Notes: generated from the sequence alone by a model not told the origin. DNA of 39,309 nt from Hyphomicrobiales bacterium (GCA_002869085.1 PKTQ01000194.1:1-39309); one strand, 5' to 3'. Shown: positions 7,610 to 14,279, counted from the stretch's first letter. Numbers and translations are program-made.

Positions 7610-8640
7610 TCCGCCGCCTCCTGGTCCTGGTGCTGATCACTGTCCTGCCCGCCGTCATGCCCATGCCCTGGCGGCCATTCGCTCGGGAATGTCCACCCGT
7701 CGAATTTCTTGCCGCCGACCTCGCCGCCCGCCTCGATGGTCTGCATCACCGCCACCGACTTTCCGCGCTGGATTTTGTATTCCCTCCATGCCTCCCATTG
7801 CGGGGTGCCTGGGCGGAGTGTCACCGAACGGTTGGCGATCTCGGCCCGCGCCGCCGCAGGATCGTCGGCAAACGACGCCCAGCGCTTTTCGGCGAGCCAG
7901 CGCCAGACATGGGTGACGCCCAGCCCTGGCCGCTGTCGAAGGAACTCGGCATATCGCGGCAGCGCCGCATAGGCCGCCTCCATTTCGGAGCGTTTGATCT
8001 TGTACCACTCCGACCGGGCTTTCTTTTTGCTGTGATTGGCCGTCTCAGGATATTCTTTCCAGAACAATTCGAACAAATCATCGTCCGAATGCCGAACAGG
8101 CTTCGGACAAGAGTTTGTTATTGTCTGTGTATTTTCTTGTATTATATGTGTGCCAAGCTTTGGCACTTGAAGTGGTCGTGGTTGGCACGGGGGGGTGTCA
8201 CTGGTGTCACGTGACAAACCCGCTTCACCAGGTGCCAATTTGGCACATGGAGACCCATCATCCTCGTAACCGACCATATCTTCATCTGCGGATTTTTCGC
8301 CGGTTTCTGACACCACAACCCGCTCATGCGGGAAACCATTCCGGTCCACGACAACGTCCGGAAATTCATGATCGTCAACTGCAAGTAAAATCAGATTTGA
8401 ACATCTCCGACCGTCCGCCCCGCGGCGGTAGTATCGCGCCAGTAAGCCCATCCGCTCAAGATCCTGAACGCAGCGGATAATTGTCCGGCGGCTCTGGTTG
8501 GTTTCAACGCTGAGGGTTTTCTGCGACACCCAAGCGTGGTTCTTATCGTCGGCATAGGTGGCATAGGTGAGCAGCACCGCCTTGCGCCCAACCGTTCTTG
8601 TATCCTGCTTTCTCGCCCAGGATGATGCGTGATCGCTCAT
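7606..8640 (-). CDS. Replication initiator, HTH domain (lambda O-like layout)
   Basis: 344 residues. The N-terminal ~100 residues form a winged helix-turn-helix (AWVSQKTLSVETNQSRRTIIRCVQDLERMGLLARY), as in phage O-type initiators. Residues ~105-195 are a low-complexity linker. The C-terminal half contains FELFWKEYPETANHSKKKA and HVWRWLAEKRW, common in phage replication proteins. The DNA encoding the linker holds an AT-rich stretch and palindromic repeats (8111-8246) that look like the origin itself, as in the lambda O gene. It is coupled to both neighbours by ATGA overlaps. It probably recruits the host helicase, since no helicase gene is present. Confidence 0.75.
   Translation of the reverse strand: MSDHASSWARKQDTRTVGRKAVLLTYATYADDKNHAWVSQKTLSVETNQSRRTIIRCVQDLERMGLLARYYRRGADGRRCSNLILLAVDDHEFPDVVVDRNGFPHERVVVSETGEKSADEDMVGYEDDGSPCAKLAPGEAGLSRDTSDTPPCQPRPLQVPKLGTHIIQENTQTITNSCPKPVRHSDDDLFELFWKEYPETANHSKKKARSEWYKIKRSEMEAAYAALPRYAEFLRQRPGLGVTHVWRWLAEKRWASFADDPAAARAEIANRSVTLRPGTPQWEAWREYKIQRGKSVAVMQTIEAGGEVGGKKFDGWTFPSEWPPGHGHDGGQDSDQHQDQEAAE
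8111..8246. other. Candidate replication origin inside the initiator gene
   Basis: An AT-rich block (about 8111-8150) sits next to a palindrome GTGCCAA-GCT-TTGGCAC (8150-8166). Further along come a half site TTGGCAC (8182-8188), two direct GGTGTCAC copies (8194-8201, 8203-8210) leading into GTCACGTGAC (8206-8215), and a second perfect palindrome GTGCCAATTTGGCAC (8232-8246). All lie in the region coding the initiator's linker. Clustered iterons plus an AT-rich unwinding element inside the initiator gene is the lambda ori arrangement. The origin call is inferred. Confidence 0.6.
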
Positions 8641-8900
8641 AACCCCTCCACATCAAAAACCAGAGTTAAGACCCGATACCCTCTTTCATTCGAAACTTTG
8701 ACAAAGCCGTCACTTATCAGCGCCTTAAGGTGTTTCCTCACCGTTCTAACCGAATAGCCGTAAAGACCCGCAATCTCATCATCAGATGCCAAGCATCGGT
8801 TGTCATCAAAGGCCAAAAATGCGATCGATGTAAACACGGCTTTGCGTGTCGACTGCCCAACCATGACCTGCATGGCCTTTCGATATAAATCTCCGCTCAT
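8637..8900 (-). CDS. Small winged-helix protein of the replication operon
   Basis: 87 residues with a winged HTH: DDEIAGLYGYSVRTVRKHLKALISDGFVKV is a recognition helix plus wing. It lies between the leader-controlled first gene and the initiator with four-base overlaps on both sides. It resembles the N-terminal domain of the initiator, so it may be a duplicated DNA-binding partner or a local regulator. The role is unknown. Confidence 0.7.
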   Translation of the reverse strand: MSGDLYRKAMQVMVGQSTRKAVFTSIAFLAFDDNRCLASDDEIAGLYGYSVRTVRKHLKALISDGFVKVSNERGYRVLTLVFDVEGL

Positions 8901-9127
8901 GCCGCCTCTCCTTTTTCCGCAAAGGCCGCCGCATAAACATCCGCAACATTTGCCTTGAGCGCCTTGGATGCGCGCCAGATCCCTTCCTCAAGTTCGGCGG
9001 CCAAGCTTCGATATTCATCCTTGAGATAAATCGCATCGAAGGCGCAAATCAGCTCATGCAGAAGGCCCTGGGCCTCCTCCAGTTCGGTAGCTATGTCAAA
9101 TAGGGATTTCGGGTGTGGCTTGGTCAT
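8897..9127 (-). CDS. First gene of replication operon, target of the C4-type RNA
   Basis: 76 residues, mostly helical and acidic (begins MTKPHPKSLFDIATELEEAQ). No family function recognised. The start is ATG 9127 with an excellent site, TAGGAGGTCTACC. The open frame continues far upstream, but that part crosses the leader RNA region and the opposite-strand gene and is not coding. Its Shine-Dalgarno is embedded in CCGTAGGAGG, which is complementary to CCTACGG in the C4-like RNA just upstream. Control of this start would affect the whole coupled operon. Confidence 0.75.
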   Translation of the reverse strand: MTKPHPKSLFDIATELEEAQGLLHELICAFDAIYLKDEYRSLAAELEEGIWRASKALKANVADVYAAAFAEKGEAA

Positions 9128-9133
9128 GGTAGA

Positions 9134-9183
9134 CCTCCTACGGTTGGTTGCGCAAACCAGCCGCCAGAGAGACCAATCCCTGG
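9134..9183 (-). promoter_or_regulatory. C4 RNA target in the leader of the replication operon
   Basis: Hairpin CCAGGGATTGGTCTCTCTGG (9183-9164) displays TTGGTC in its loop. CCGTAGGAGG (9143-9134) then includes the Shine-Dalgarno for ATG 9127. Both segments are complementary to the C4-like RNA segments at 9197-9208 and 9214-9220. Confidence 0.7.
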
Positions 9184-9196
9184 TGGCCGGACGAAC

Positions 9197-9322
9197 AAGA
9201 TTGGTCTTACCGCCCGTAGGAACGGCGAGCCCGAGGGCTCTCCTGAACGCCCGACCATAAAAAGGAAACCGCGCTTTCTGGGCGCGGTTCGAGCGCCTAC
9301 GGACAGAAGGGAGACCAATCCC
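9197..9322 (-). ncRNA. c4: C4-like antisense RNA (phage immunity RNA)
   Basis: Read on the minus strand, CCGTAGG (9302-9296) pairs with CCTACGG (9220-9214). This stem encloses two hairpins: AACCGCGC/GCGCGGTT (9267-9289) and GAGCCC-TC-GGGCTC (9227-9240). A short hairpin AAGACCAATCTT (9208-9197) follows. This layout matches C4 antisense RNA of phages P1/P7 and related P4-type immunity RNAs (Rfam C4). Its two pairing segments, CCTACGG and AGACCAATC, are complementary to CCGTAGG and GATTGGTCT in the downstream leader. The order is right for an antiparallel duplex over the Shine-Dalgarno of the gene starting at 9127. A GGGATTGGTCTCCC copy (9322-9309) also lies just upstream. The mature RNA ends are not determinable here. 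Confidence 0.8.
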
Positions 9323-9374
9323 CGCACGCCCTTTTTCGACGTGCTGGTCAGCTTTGAACCGCTGACTTGTCCCT

Positions 9375-9403
9375 AATTTGCGCTGATTTGCCGCTATTGT
9401 CAA
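9375..9403 (-). promoter_or_regulatory. Candidate promoter for C4 RNA and replication operon
   Basis: On the minus strand TTGACA (9403-9398) is followed after 17 bases by CAAATT (9380-9375), a poor -10. The transcript would begin near 9368 and run through a GTCAGC/GCTGAC hairpin (9366-9347) into the C4 region. Intergenic stretch 9128-9475 holds this promoter, the RNA, its target and a divergent promoter; no protein gene is supported in it. Confidence 0.4.
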
Positions 9404-9417
9404 TTTTGGGCTAGACT
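9388..9417 (+). promoter_or_regulatory. Candidate promoter of the TagO-like moron
   Basis: TTGCCG (9388-9393), 18 bases, TAGACT (9412-9417). It overlaps the divergent C4 promoter. The gene starts at 9476 with GGAGGG upstream. Confidence 0.4.
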
Positions 9418-9475
9418 CTGCAACCTTCCAGTGCATGATTTCGCCATAAGAAAATATTTTCTGGAGGGTGTCCCC

Positions 9476-10108
9476 ATGAAGATTGTCAGCCTTTTTTTTG
9501 CAATCGCTGCCGCTTTGTGCTTGGCACCTCAGGCTCGCGCCACCGACAATCCAAAAGCCTGCGCCGCTATCAAGAAAGACGCGGACCGCCTGGAATGCTT
9601 TGACCTCATTTTCAAAAAAACCATCATCTCCAGCCCTGCGAACGACACTAAATACAAAGGCAATGGAAGTTGGGATGTTTACATAGAAAAGTCTAAGATT
9701 GACGACACTGAAAACGTGCGCCTGCGCCTCAGATCGGACAAAAAACACCAAACCCGTTTCAGACGTGAAGAATTTATCGAGCTGAACATTCTTTGCCGGG
9801 AAAACAAAACCGACATGTATGTCAACTTTGGAAGCTCCTTCATGTCCGACACACTTGGAGCGGGAAAAGTCACCTACCGAATTGACGCCAGAAAAGCCAG
9901 GAAACGACAGTTCACAGGCTCGACTGATCATTCCTCCCTGGGTCTTTGGGGTGGCGGCAATGCTATTCCATTCGTCAAGCAGCTTTTCGGCGCCAGGAAG
10001 CTTCTGATCCGCGCCGTGCCTTATTCCGAAAATGCCATCACGGCAGATTTTTCCATTACCGGAATTGAAAACGCCATCAAGCCGCTGCGCAAAGCCTGCC
10101 ACTGGTAA
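9476..10108 (+). CDS. TagO/VasI-like periplasmic protein (moron)
   Basis: 210 residues with a clear Sec signal: MKIVSLFFAIAAALCLAPQARA, cleavage expected after ARA. The mature start KACAAIKKDADRLECFDLIF and the GSWDVYIEKSKIDDTENVRLRL segment match the pattern of the TagO/VasI family, known mainly as a type VI secretion accessory protein. No other T6SS gene is nearby. It stands alone on the plus strand between two leftward replication genes, has its own ribosome site (GGAGGGTGTCCCC) and looks more A-rich than its neighbours, all typical of a lysogenic-conversion moron. The function in the prophage is unknown; envelope modification or superinfection exclusion is plausible. A generic secreted protein is the alternative. 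Confidence 0.6.
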   Translation: MKIVSLFFAIAAALCLAPQARATDNPKACAAIKKDADRLECFDLIFKKTIISSPANDTKYKGNGSWDVYIEKSKIDDTENVRLRLRSDKKHQTRFRREEFIELNILCRENKTDMYVNFGSSFMSDTLGAGKVTYRIDARKARKRQFTGSTDHSSLGLWGGGNAIPFVKQLFGARKLLIRAVPYSENAITADFSITGIENAIKPLRKACHW

Positions 10109-10113
10109 GCCGT

Positions 10114-10410
10114 TCATCCCCTCGCCTCCTTTCCGTCCGCCTCGATCGGCCAATGTGCCGGGCGGCGCACAATCAGCCACGGCCCCGTCCTGGCGTGATT
10201 GCCGATCTCCAGCACTCCGCGCCGGTGCAGGCTAAAAGCGATGCGCCATGCCTCCTGCTGTGACAACTCGCAGTCCCGCGCGAGCTTGCCCATGTCGACC
10301 GCAACGGCGCGGTCAAACTTGGCCTGACAGGCCAGCGCCAGCGCCACCATGCGCCGCTGCGGCCCGCCCCATCTCTGCTCAAAAACAGCATGAACCGTGG
10401 TTTTGTGCAT
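10114..10410 (-). CDS. Small winged-helix DNA-binding protein
   Basis: 98 residues. LARDCELSQQEAWRIAFSLHRRGVLEIGN is a winged HTH. It follows the DnaA domain IV-like gene. Two starts are possible: ATG 10416 (ATGA overlap with that gene's stop) and ATG 10410, which has AGGGGG at better spacing; 10410 is given. It is probably a replication or early regulatory protein. Confidence 0.65.
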   Translation of the reverse strand: MHKTTVHAVFEQRWGGPQRRMVALALACQAKFDRAVAVDMGKLARDCELSQQEAWRIAFSLHRRGVLEIGNHARTGPWLIVRRPAHWPIEADGKEARG

Positions 10411-10412
10411 GT

Positions 10413-10847
10413 TCATTCCCCCTCGACAGATTCTTGCCGCGCCAGCTCGTCGAAGCGGCGCAATCCGTGCATGATGCTGGTATGACACCGGCCGCCCATG
10501 GCCCTGCCGATTTCGGGAAGCGACAGATGCGGGCAATTGTGGCGGATCAGCGCCGCGGCATGCCACCGCGCCGCGACCAGCGACTTGAACCGCCTCTGCC
10601 CGATGATTTCATGCGCGTGGCAATGCCAGGCCCGCGCCGTGGCTTTGATGATCCATTCCGGCTCCAGCGGCGGATATCCCCCCGCCGCATCCCGGTAAAA
10701 ATAAACCTCCGGTGTGCCGGGCGGCACCGGCCCACCCACGCTAAGCAAAATCCGGCACTCGAGGCGCAGAATATCGCGGCCCTTTAACCCAGGATTCGGT
10801 GGCCAGGCCGAACGTATCCGGGTTTGCGCCTGGTACAGACCGATCAT
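10413..10847 (-). CDS. DnaA domain IV-like protein
   Basis: 144 residues. The C-terminal half (IGQRRFKSLVAARWHAAALIRHNC ... LSLPEIGRAMGGRCHTSIMHGLRR) has the pattern of the DnaA DNA-binding domain: the basic HTH and the GGR-HT-S signature helix that reads DnaA boxes. There is no AAA+ domain. The N-terminal ~65 residues are unrecognised. The start ATG 10847 has GAGGTGGCGGA upstream. It could bind the phage origin or host DnaA boxes. It shares an upstream region with hicAB, transcribed away from it. Confidence 0.75.
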   Translation of the reverse strand: MIGLYQAQTRIRSAWPPNPGLKGRDILRLECRILLSVGGPVPPGTPEVYFYRDAAGGYPPLEPEWIIKATARAWHCHAHEIIGQRRFKSLVAARWHAAALIRHNCPHLSLPEIGRAMGGRCHTSIMHGLRRFDELARQESVEGE

Positions 10848-10897
10848 TCCGCCACCTCACAAGGCGCTTGCCCGCCGCCACAAAAACCGTAAAAACC

Positions 10898-10913
10898 CGG
10901 ACAAAAAAGTCCG
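10898..10913. promoter_or_regulatory. hicAB operator 1
   Basis: CGGACAAAAAAGTCCG, arms CGGAC/GTCCG with a six-base centre. The centre lies 33 bp (about three helical turns) from operator 2, which suits cooperative binding by HicB dimers. Confidence 0.6.
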
Positions 10914-10922
10914 AAATAATTG

Positions 10923-10951
10923 TTGACAGCCGGACAATATTGTCCGATAAT
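10923..10951 (+). promoter_or_regulatory. hicAB promoter with embedded palindromic operator
   Basis: TTGACA (10923-10928), 17 bases, GATAAT (10946-10951): a near-consensus sigma-70 promoter. The spacer contains the perfect 16-bp palindrome CGGACAATATTGTCCG (10931-10946). Bound repressor would occlude RNA polymerase. This is the usual arrangement for toxin-antitoxin autoregulation. Confidence 0.8.
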
Positions 10952-10984
10952 ACAGACATTAAAGAGACACCGAGGAAAGCCGAA

Positions 10985-11179
10985 ATGACCCGCGAACAGC
11001 TTATCAAGACCCTGAAAAAAGAAGCCCGGAAGGCTGGCGTTCGCTTCGAAATCGACACCAAAAAGGGCAAGGGCAGCCACTACCGGGTCAAATACGGCAA
11101 CCGGGTTTCGACAATCCAAAGCGGTGAACTCAGCCCCCTTCACGTCAAGACAATTCGCCGCCAGCTGGGCCTGAAATGA
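10985..11179 (+). CDS. hicA: HicA-type mRNA interferase toxin
   Basis: 64 residues, the normal size for HicA, a double-stranded-RNA-binding-fold ribonuclease that cleaves mRNA and arrests growth. KGKGSHYRVKYGN carries the catalytic His32 in the G-S-H motif. ATG 10985 follows GAGGAAAGCCGAA. An upstream in-frame extension to 10799 overlaps the promoter and is not coding. Toxin-first order followed by the antitoxin 42 bases later is the classical hicAB order. Confidence 0.88.
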   Translation: MTREQLIKTLKKEARKAGVRFEIDTKKGKGSHYRVKYGNRVSTIQSGELSPLHVKTIRRQLGLK

Positions 11180-11221
11180 CCCAGCCCGCCGGGGCTTTAA
11201 ACAACTGAAAAGGCTAAACGG

Positions 11222-11662
11222 ATGATGCAGTTTGAATATCGCGCAAAGCTTACCACAGACCCAGAAGGCGGCTATCTCGCCACCTTCCCCGATGTCCCCG
11301 AGGCGATCACCTCCGGCGCCACCAAAGCGCTGGCGCTTGAGTCCGCCGCCGACGCCCTGGCCGTGGCCCTGCTTGGCCGCATGGAAGACGGCGACGACCT
11401 GCCCGCCGCCTCGGCTTCGGGCCGTGGCCTTCACCCCGTGGCCGTTCCGGCGCCGGTCGCCGCCAAGCTGGCGGTCATGGCGGCGTTCAAGGCTTCGGGC
11501 TGGGCAAAGATCAAACTGGCCGAGGAACTTGGCGTGAACGAAAAGGAAGTGCGCCGCATCCTTGATGCGAGCCACAACACCCAGCTGGGCCGCTTGAACG
11601 CCGCCATGCAAGCCCTGGGCGGCCGCCTTATCGTCTCGGCCGAATGGAAGCTGGCGGGCTGA
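11222..11662 (+). CDS. hicB: HicB-type antitoxin and autorepressor
   Basis: 146 residues. The N-terminal half has the degraded RNase H-like HicB fold (YRAKLTTDPEGGYLATFPDVPEAITSG) that binds HicA. The C-terminal half has an HTH (KIKLAEELGVNEKEVRRILD) for operator binding, so it belongs to the HTH type. Starts at ATG 11222 or 11225 share AAAAGG upstream. It ends nine bases from the convergent methyltransferase stop. It likely binds the CGGAC-N6-GTCCG sites at 10898 and 10931. Confidence 0.88.
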   Translation: MMQFEYRAKLTTDPEGGYLATFPDVPEAITSGATKALALESAADALAVALLGRMEDGDDLPAASASGRGLHPVAVPAPVAAKLAVMAAFKASGWAKIKLAEELGVNEKEVRRILDASHNTQLGRLNAAMQALGGRLIVSAEWKLAG

Positions 11663-11670
11663 ATCCGATC

Positions 11671-13047
11671 TCATTCCGCCGCCTCTTTTTCTGGCGTCCC
11701 TGTCGCGGGTTCCCCGCTCCCCGCCTCTTTTTGTGGCATCCCTGTCGCGGCTGCGCCGCTCCGCGCCTCTTGGACAAGCTCGACCTCGGCCAGCAGCCCG
11801 GCATCAGACGCGATCCGGTTGCGGGCAATCTCTGCATATTCCGGGTTAAGCTCGATCAGGACAGCGTCCCGGCCCATGCGGTCGGCGACCAGGGCGGTTG
11901 TTCCGGCCCCGCCGAACGGATCAAGCACCGCGCCGCCTTCCGGGCAGCCCGCCTTGATGCATCGCTCCGCAAGCTCGGGCGGGAAGGTCGCGAAATGTGC
12001 CTCTTTGAATGGCCGCGTTGCAATTTTCCATACCTCGATCGGCGCCGGTGCCGGCTCCCAATTGCGCAAATTTCGGCCATTGGCCTGCTGTTCTTCCTTC
12101 GGCATCGCGTCCCACCGGTCATTAAACCCGGCATGACGCCGCCCATGGCCCCGCTGTTTGTCAGTAACCCGAACATTGCCGCTCTTTTCTCGCTTTCCGG
12201 TCTTGCCACCAGTGTAAGATCCGCCGCGAAATCCATTGGCGTTTTCGTTTCCGGTTCGTCCTTGACGCACCGCGTCGGCGTCATAGAAATAATCACGCCC
12301 CTGCCACAGGTTTATCCGCCGCCAGAATAGCCCTGTCCTGGCCTTATCCGTTTCCTCTCCGGTGCGGCGATGCACCCATCGGTAATCAGGTTCTGGGCGC
12401 TCAAACACCCATTCCCTGCGGTCGCGATGAACCCAGCAGGTCGTTACCCCGCTCCGGCTCAACAGAAAGATTTTTTCATGCGCCGTCGCGGGCCGGTCCG
12501 TAATGCTTTCCGGCATCGGATTGGGCTTGGCCCAGATGATTTCTGAGCGCACCCACCACCCCGCCTCCTGCAGCGCTATGGCAAGGCGGTTCGGCACCAT
12601 GCACAGATCCTTCGGCTTCAATGTTCCGCCGGCAACGATTCTGCCCGTATGCACATATGCCTTTTTTGCCTTGCTATCAGGAACTTGTCCGCGAGCCGGA
12701 TCATAAATCGGCCCCACAGTCGAAAGCGGCTTATCGCGGAATGTCCGATCATCCCCGCCCGCCGCCTTGGCCTCGGCTGCGCTGCGCCCGTTCGGCGTGG
12801 TCGCGTAGCAATCGCCATAGTTCAGCCACAGCGTTCCGTCTGGCCGCAGCACGCGGCGGATTTCCTCGAATACCGCCACCATCACGGCCAGATGCTCGCC
12901 GAGCGTCGGCTCCAGCCCGATCTGCCCGGCGACCCCATAATCCCGCAGCCCCCAATATGGCGGCGAGGTCACGACGCAATGGATCGAATTATCCGGCAGT
13001 TCAGCCAACCTATCCATCACATCGCCGAGAAGGATTTTCACGCCCAT
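11671..13047 (-). CDS. Beta-class DNA methyltransferase (N6-adenine or N4-cytosine)
   Basis: 458 residues. Motif IV TSPPYWGLRDY is near residues 27-37 and motif I DPFGGAGTT near 376-384, so the order IV ... I defines the beta class. LIELNPEYAEIARNRI completes the SAM-binding region. A target-recognition domain lies between. ATG 13047 overlaps the stop of the GcrA-like gene by one base (TGATG); a longer frame upstream is internal to that gene. The last 28 residues are two 14-residue repeats encoded by a 42-bp tandem duplication (11679-11762). No cognate restriction enzyme is nearby, so it is an orphan enzyme, for protection from host restriction or for regulation. SPPY does not settle the target base. 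Confidence 0.88.
   Translation of the reverse strand: MGVKILLGDVMDRLAELPDNSIHCVVTSPPYWGLRDYGVAGQIGLEPTLGEHLAVMVAVFEEIRRVLRPDGTLWLNYGDCYATTPNGRSAAEAKAAGGDDRTFRDKPLSTVGPIYDPARGQVPDSKAKKAYVHTGRIVAGGTLKPKDLCMVPNRLAIALQEAGWWVRSEIIWAKPNPMPESITDRPATAHEKIFLLSRSGVTTCWVHRDRREWVFERPEPDYRWVHRRTGEETDKARTGLFWRRINLWQGRDYFYDADAVRQGRTGNENANGFRGGSYTGGKTGKREKSGNVRVTDKQRGHGRRHAGFNDRWDAMPKEEQQANGRNLRNWEPAPAPIEVWKIATRPFKEAHFATFPPELAERCIKAGCPEGGAVLDPFGGAGTTALVADRMGRDAVLIELNPEYAEIARNRIASDAGLLAEVELVQEARSGAAATGMPQKEAGSGEPATGTPEKEAAE
11679..11762. repeat. 42-bp tandem repeat, two copies
   Basis: Bases 11679-11720 and 11721-11762 are near-identical 42-bp units encoding the duplicated 14-residue Gly/Ala/Pro/Glu/Lys tail of the methyltransferase. 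Confidence 0.85.
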
Positions 13048-13634
13048 CAGAACCGCGACCCCGCAACTCGATAGGTGTTCAGCGCCTGTTCCTGCCGGTG
13101 AAGGCTGCAAAGCCGATGGTGCGGACCCTCGCTCTTGATCTCCACCCCGCAGGTCATGCATTTGCGGATGGTGACTTGCTGGTTATCGGGCCGGACTTTC
13201 CGTCGCAACCCGGCGTTTTCGCGCGCCTCAGCAACAACAGCCTCGTCATAGGGCTTTAGCATGGCATATGTGTTGAACCTGCCGCAGCGGCCCGTTTGCC
13301 CCAGAAACCCGCCGAGAACCAGCGCCCGAACATCGTTCTGAATCTGTGCCACGGATACGTTGTATTTTTCGGCCATGCCCCGCCGCAGATCATGGCTCAG
13401 CACACCGCTTTCGCTTATTTTTTCCAGCACATCCGCCATGCGCAAATGCATATCGTCGGCGGTGCGCAGCGTCGGGCGCGATTTTATCCCGTCCGCATAG
13501 CGCCACAGCGCCCACCTGACCGTTGACGCGCTCCGACCGCCGACCCGAAGGCCGATTTCCTTGTAAGAAAGCCCCTCGCCGCGCAGCCGGTGCGCCAGGG
13601 AAATCTGATCATTTGTCCACCCCTTGGCCGTCAT
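13047..13634 (-). CDS. GcrA-like HTH / zinc-knuckle regulator
   Basis: 195 residues. The N-terminus (GWTNDQISLAHRLRGEGLSYKEIGLRVGGRSASTVRWAL) resembles the GcrA/resolvase-type HTH of Alphaproteobacteria. A second HTH-like segment lies at KYNVSVAQIQNDVRALVL. The C-terminus has CMTCG and a CSLHR, a likely zinc knuckle. ATG 13634 (ATGA overlap, GGGGGC upstream) is preferred to ATG 13652. It is directly upstream of, and overlaps, the methyltransferase. GcrA in Caulobacter reads CcrM methylation with sigma-70; whether this phage protein does anything similar is inference. Confidence 0.6.
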   Translation of the reverse strand: MTAKGWTNDQISLAHRLRGEGLSYKEIGLRVGGRSASTVRWALWRYADGIKSRPTLRTADDMHLRMADVLEKISESGVLSHDLRRGMAEKYNVSVAQIQNDVRALVLGGFLGQTGRCGRFNTYAMLKPYDEAVVAEARENAGLRRKVRPDNQQVTIRKCMTCGVEIKSEGPHHRLCSLHRQEQALNTYRVAGSRF

Positions 13635-14011
13635 GACGCCCCCGAAAGCCATGGAATCAGATCAGCAAAAACGGCAAAGGCCACCCCGAAGCACATGCCC
13701 CAAAAGAACCCGCTGAACATCAGGTAAATGTATCTGGCAATGCGCCTTTTCCACACATTGGCGCGGGGTGCCGGGGCGGGGCTTTCAACGCCGATGCTCC
13801 GTCCGGCATACTTGTCCGCCATGCGATACAAATGCTTAGCGGCGGTGGCTGGCCCCCGCTGGACCGAAAGAATGCGCGCCCCGCCAATCACAAGAGCGGC
13901 GGACAACTCATAAAGCTGCTGCTTGTTTTCAGATCCTTGCGTGAAGGTTTCAACAAGCGATTTTGCGTACCAGCCAATCCGCTTTGTCTGTTCCTTTTGA
14001 TCAGCGTTCAT
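13631..14011 (-). CDS. Single-span membrane protein, unknown
   Basis: 126 residues. A soluble N-terminal ~90 residues is followed by one strong membrane segment near the C-terminus (YIYLMFSGFFWGMCFGVAFA). Both ends overlap neighbouring genes of the leftward early operon by 4 to 11 bases. No family recognised. Confidence 0.65.
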   Translation of the reverse strand: MNADQKEQTKRIGWYAKSLVETFTQGSENKQQLYELSAALVIGGARILSVQRGPATAAKHLYRMADKYAGRSIGVESPAPAPRANVWKRRIARYIYLMFSGFFWGMCFGVAFAVFADLIPWLSGAS

Positions 14012-14279
14012 CGCAGCCCCCCGCCTCTTGGTCCTGCATCTCGGCCTTGAATTCGGCGCTGGCCGCCGCCGGGCAAAGCGCGGCTATGGCCCGCTCCGCC
14101 GCCGCCACAGTGTCGGCGATCACATCAGGGGCGGTTTCGTTCCAAGTCAAATAGGCTGAAAGCGCATGGCGCATCGTGTCCGCATTCGCCCGGCATGGCA
14201 CCAGCAAGAACTGAATTCCGGCGCTGGCCAATTGCCTCGCGGCGTGGCCTGAGATTTGCGAAGGGAATATCTCGACCAT
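14001..14279 (-). CDS. Small early protein, unknown
   Basis: 92 residues, helical, beginning MVEIFPSQISGHAARQLASA. ATG 14279 overlaps the preceding stop (TAATG) and has GGAGGGGG upstream. It overlaps the next gene by 11 bases. It is supported as coding by operon coupling; no function recognised. Confidence 0.6.
   Translation of the reverse strand: MVEIFPSQISGHAARQLASAGIQFLLVPCRANADTMRHALSAYLTWNETAPDVIADTVAAAERAIAALCPAAASAEFKAEMQDQEAGGCDER

Noticed and set aside
9124-9327. 67-codon leftward frame resembling the short Ash-type phage proteins (MVGRSGEPSGSP)
   Set aside because: It coincides with the structured C4-like RNA and its target. The pattern is better explained by RNA conservation than by a protein.
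8897-10180. 427-codon leftward frame
   Set aside because: Only the last 76 codons (from ATG 9127) are coding. The rest is antisense to the TagO-like gene and crosses the C4 RNA region.
11671-13161. Longer methyltransferase start at 13161
   Set aside because: The extra codons lie inside the GcrA-like gene in another frame, and the coupled ATG at 13047 fits better.
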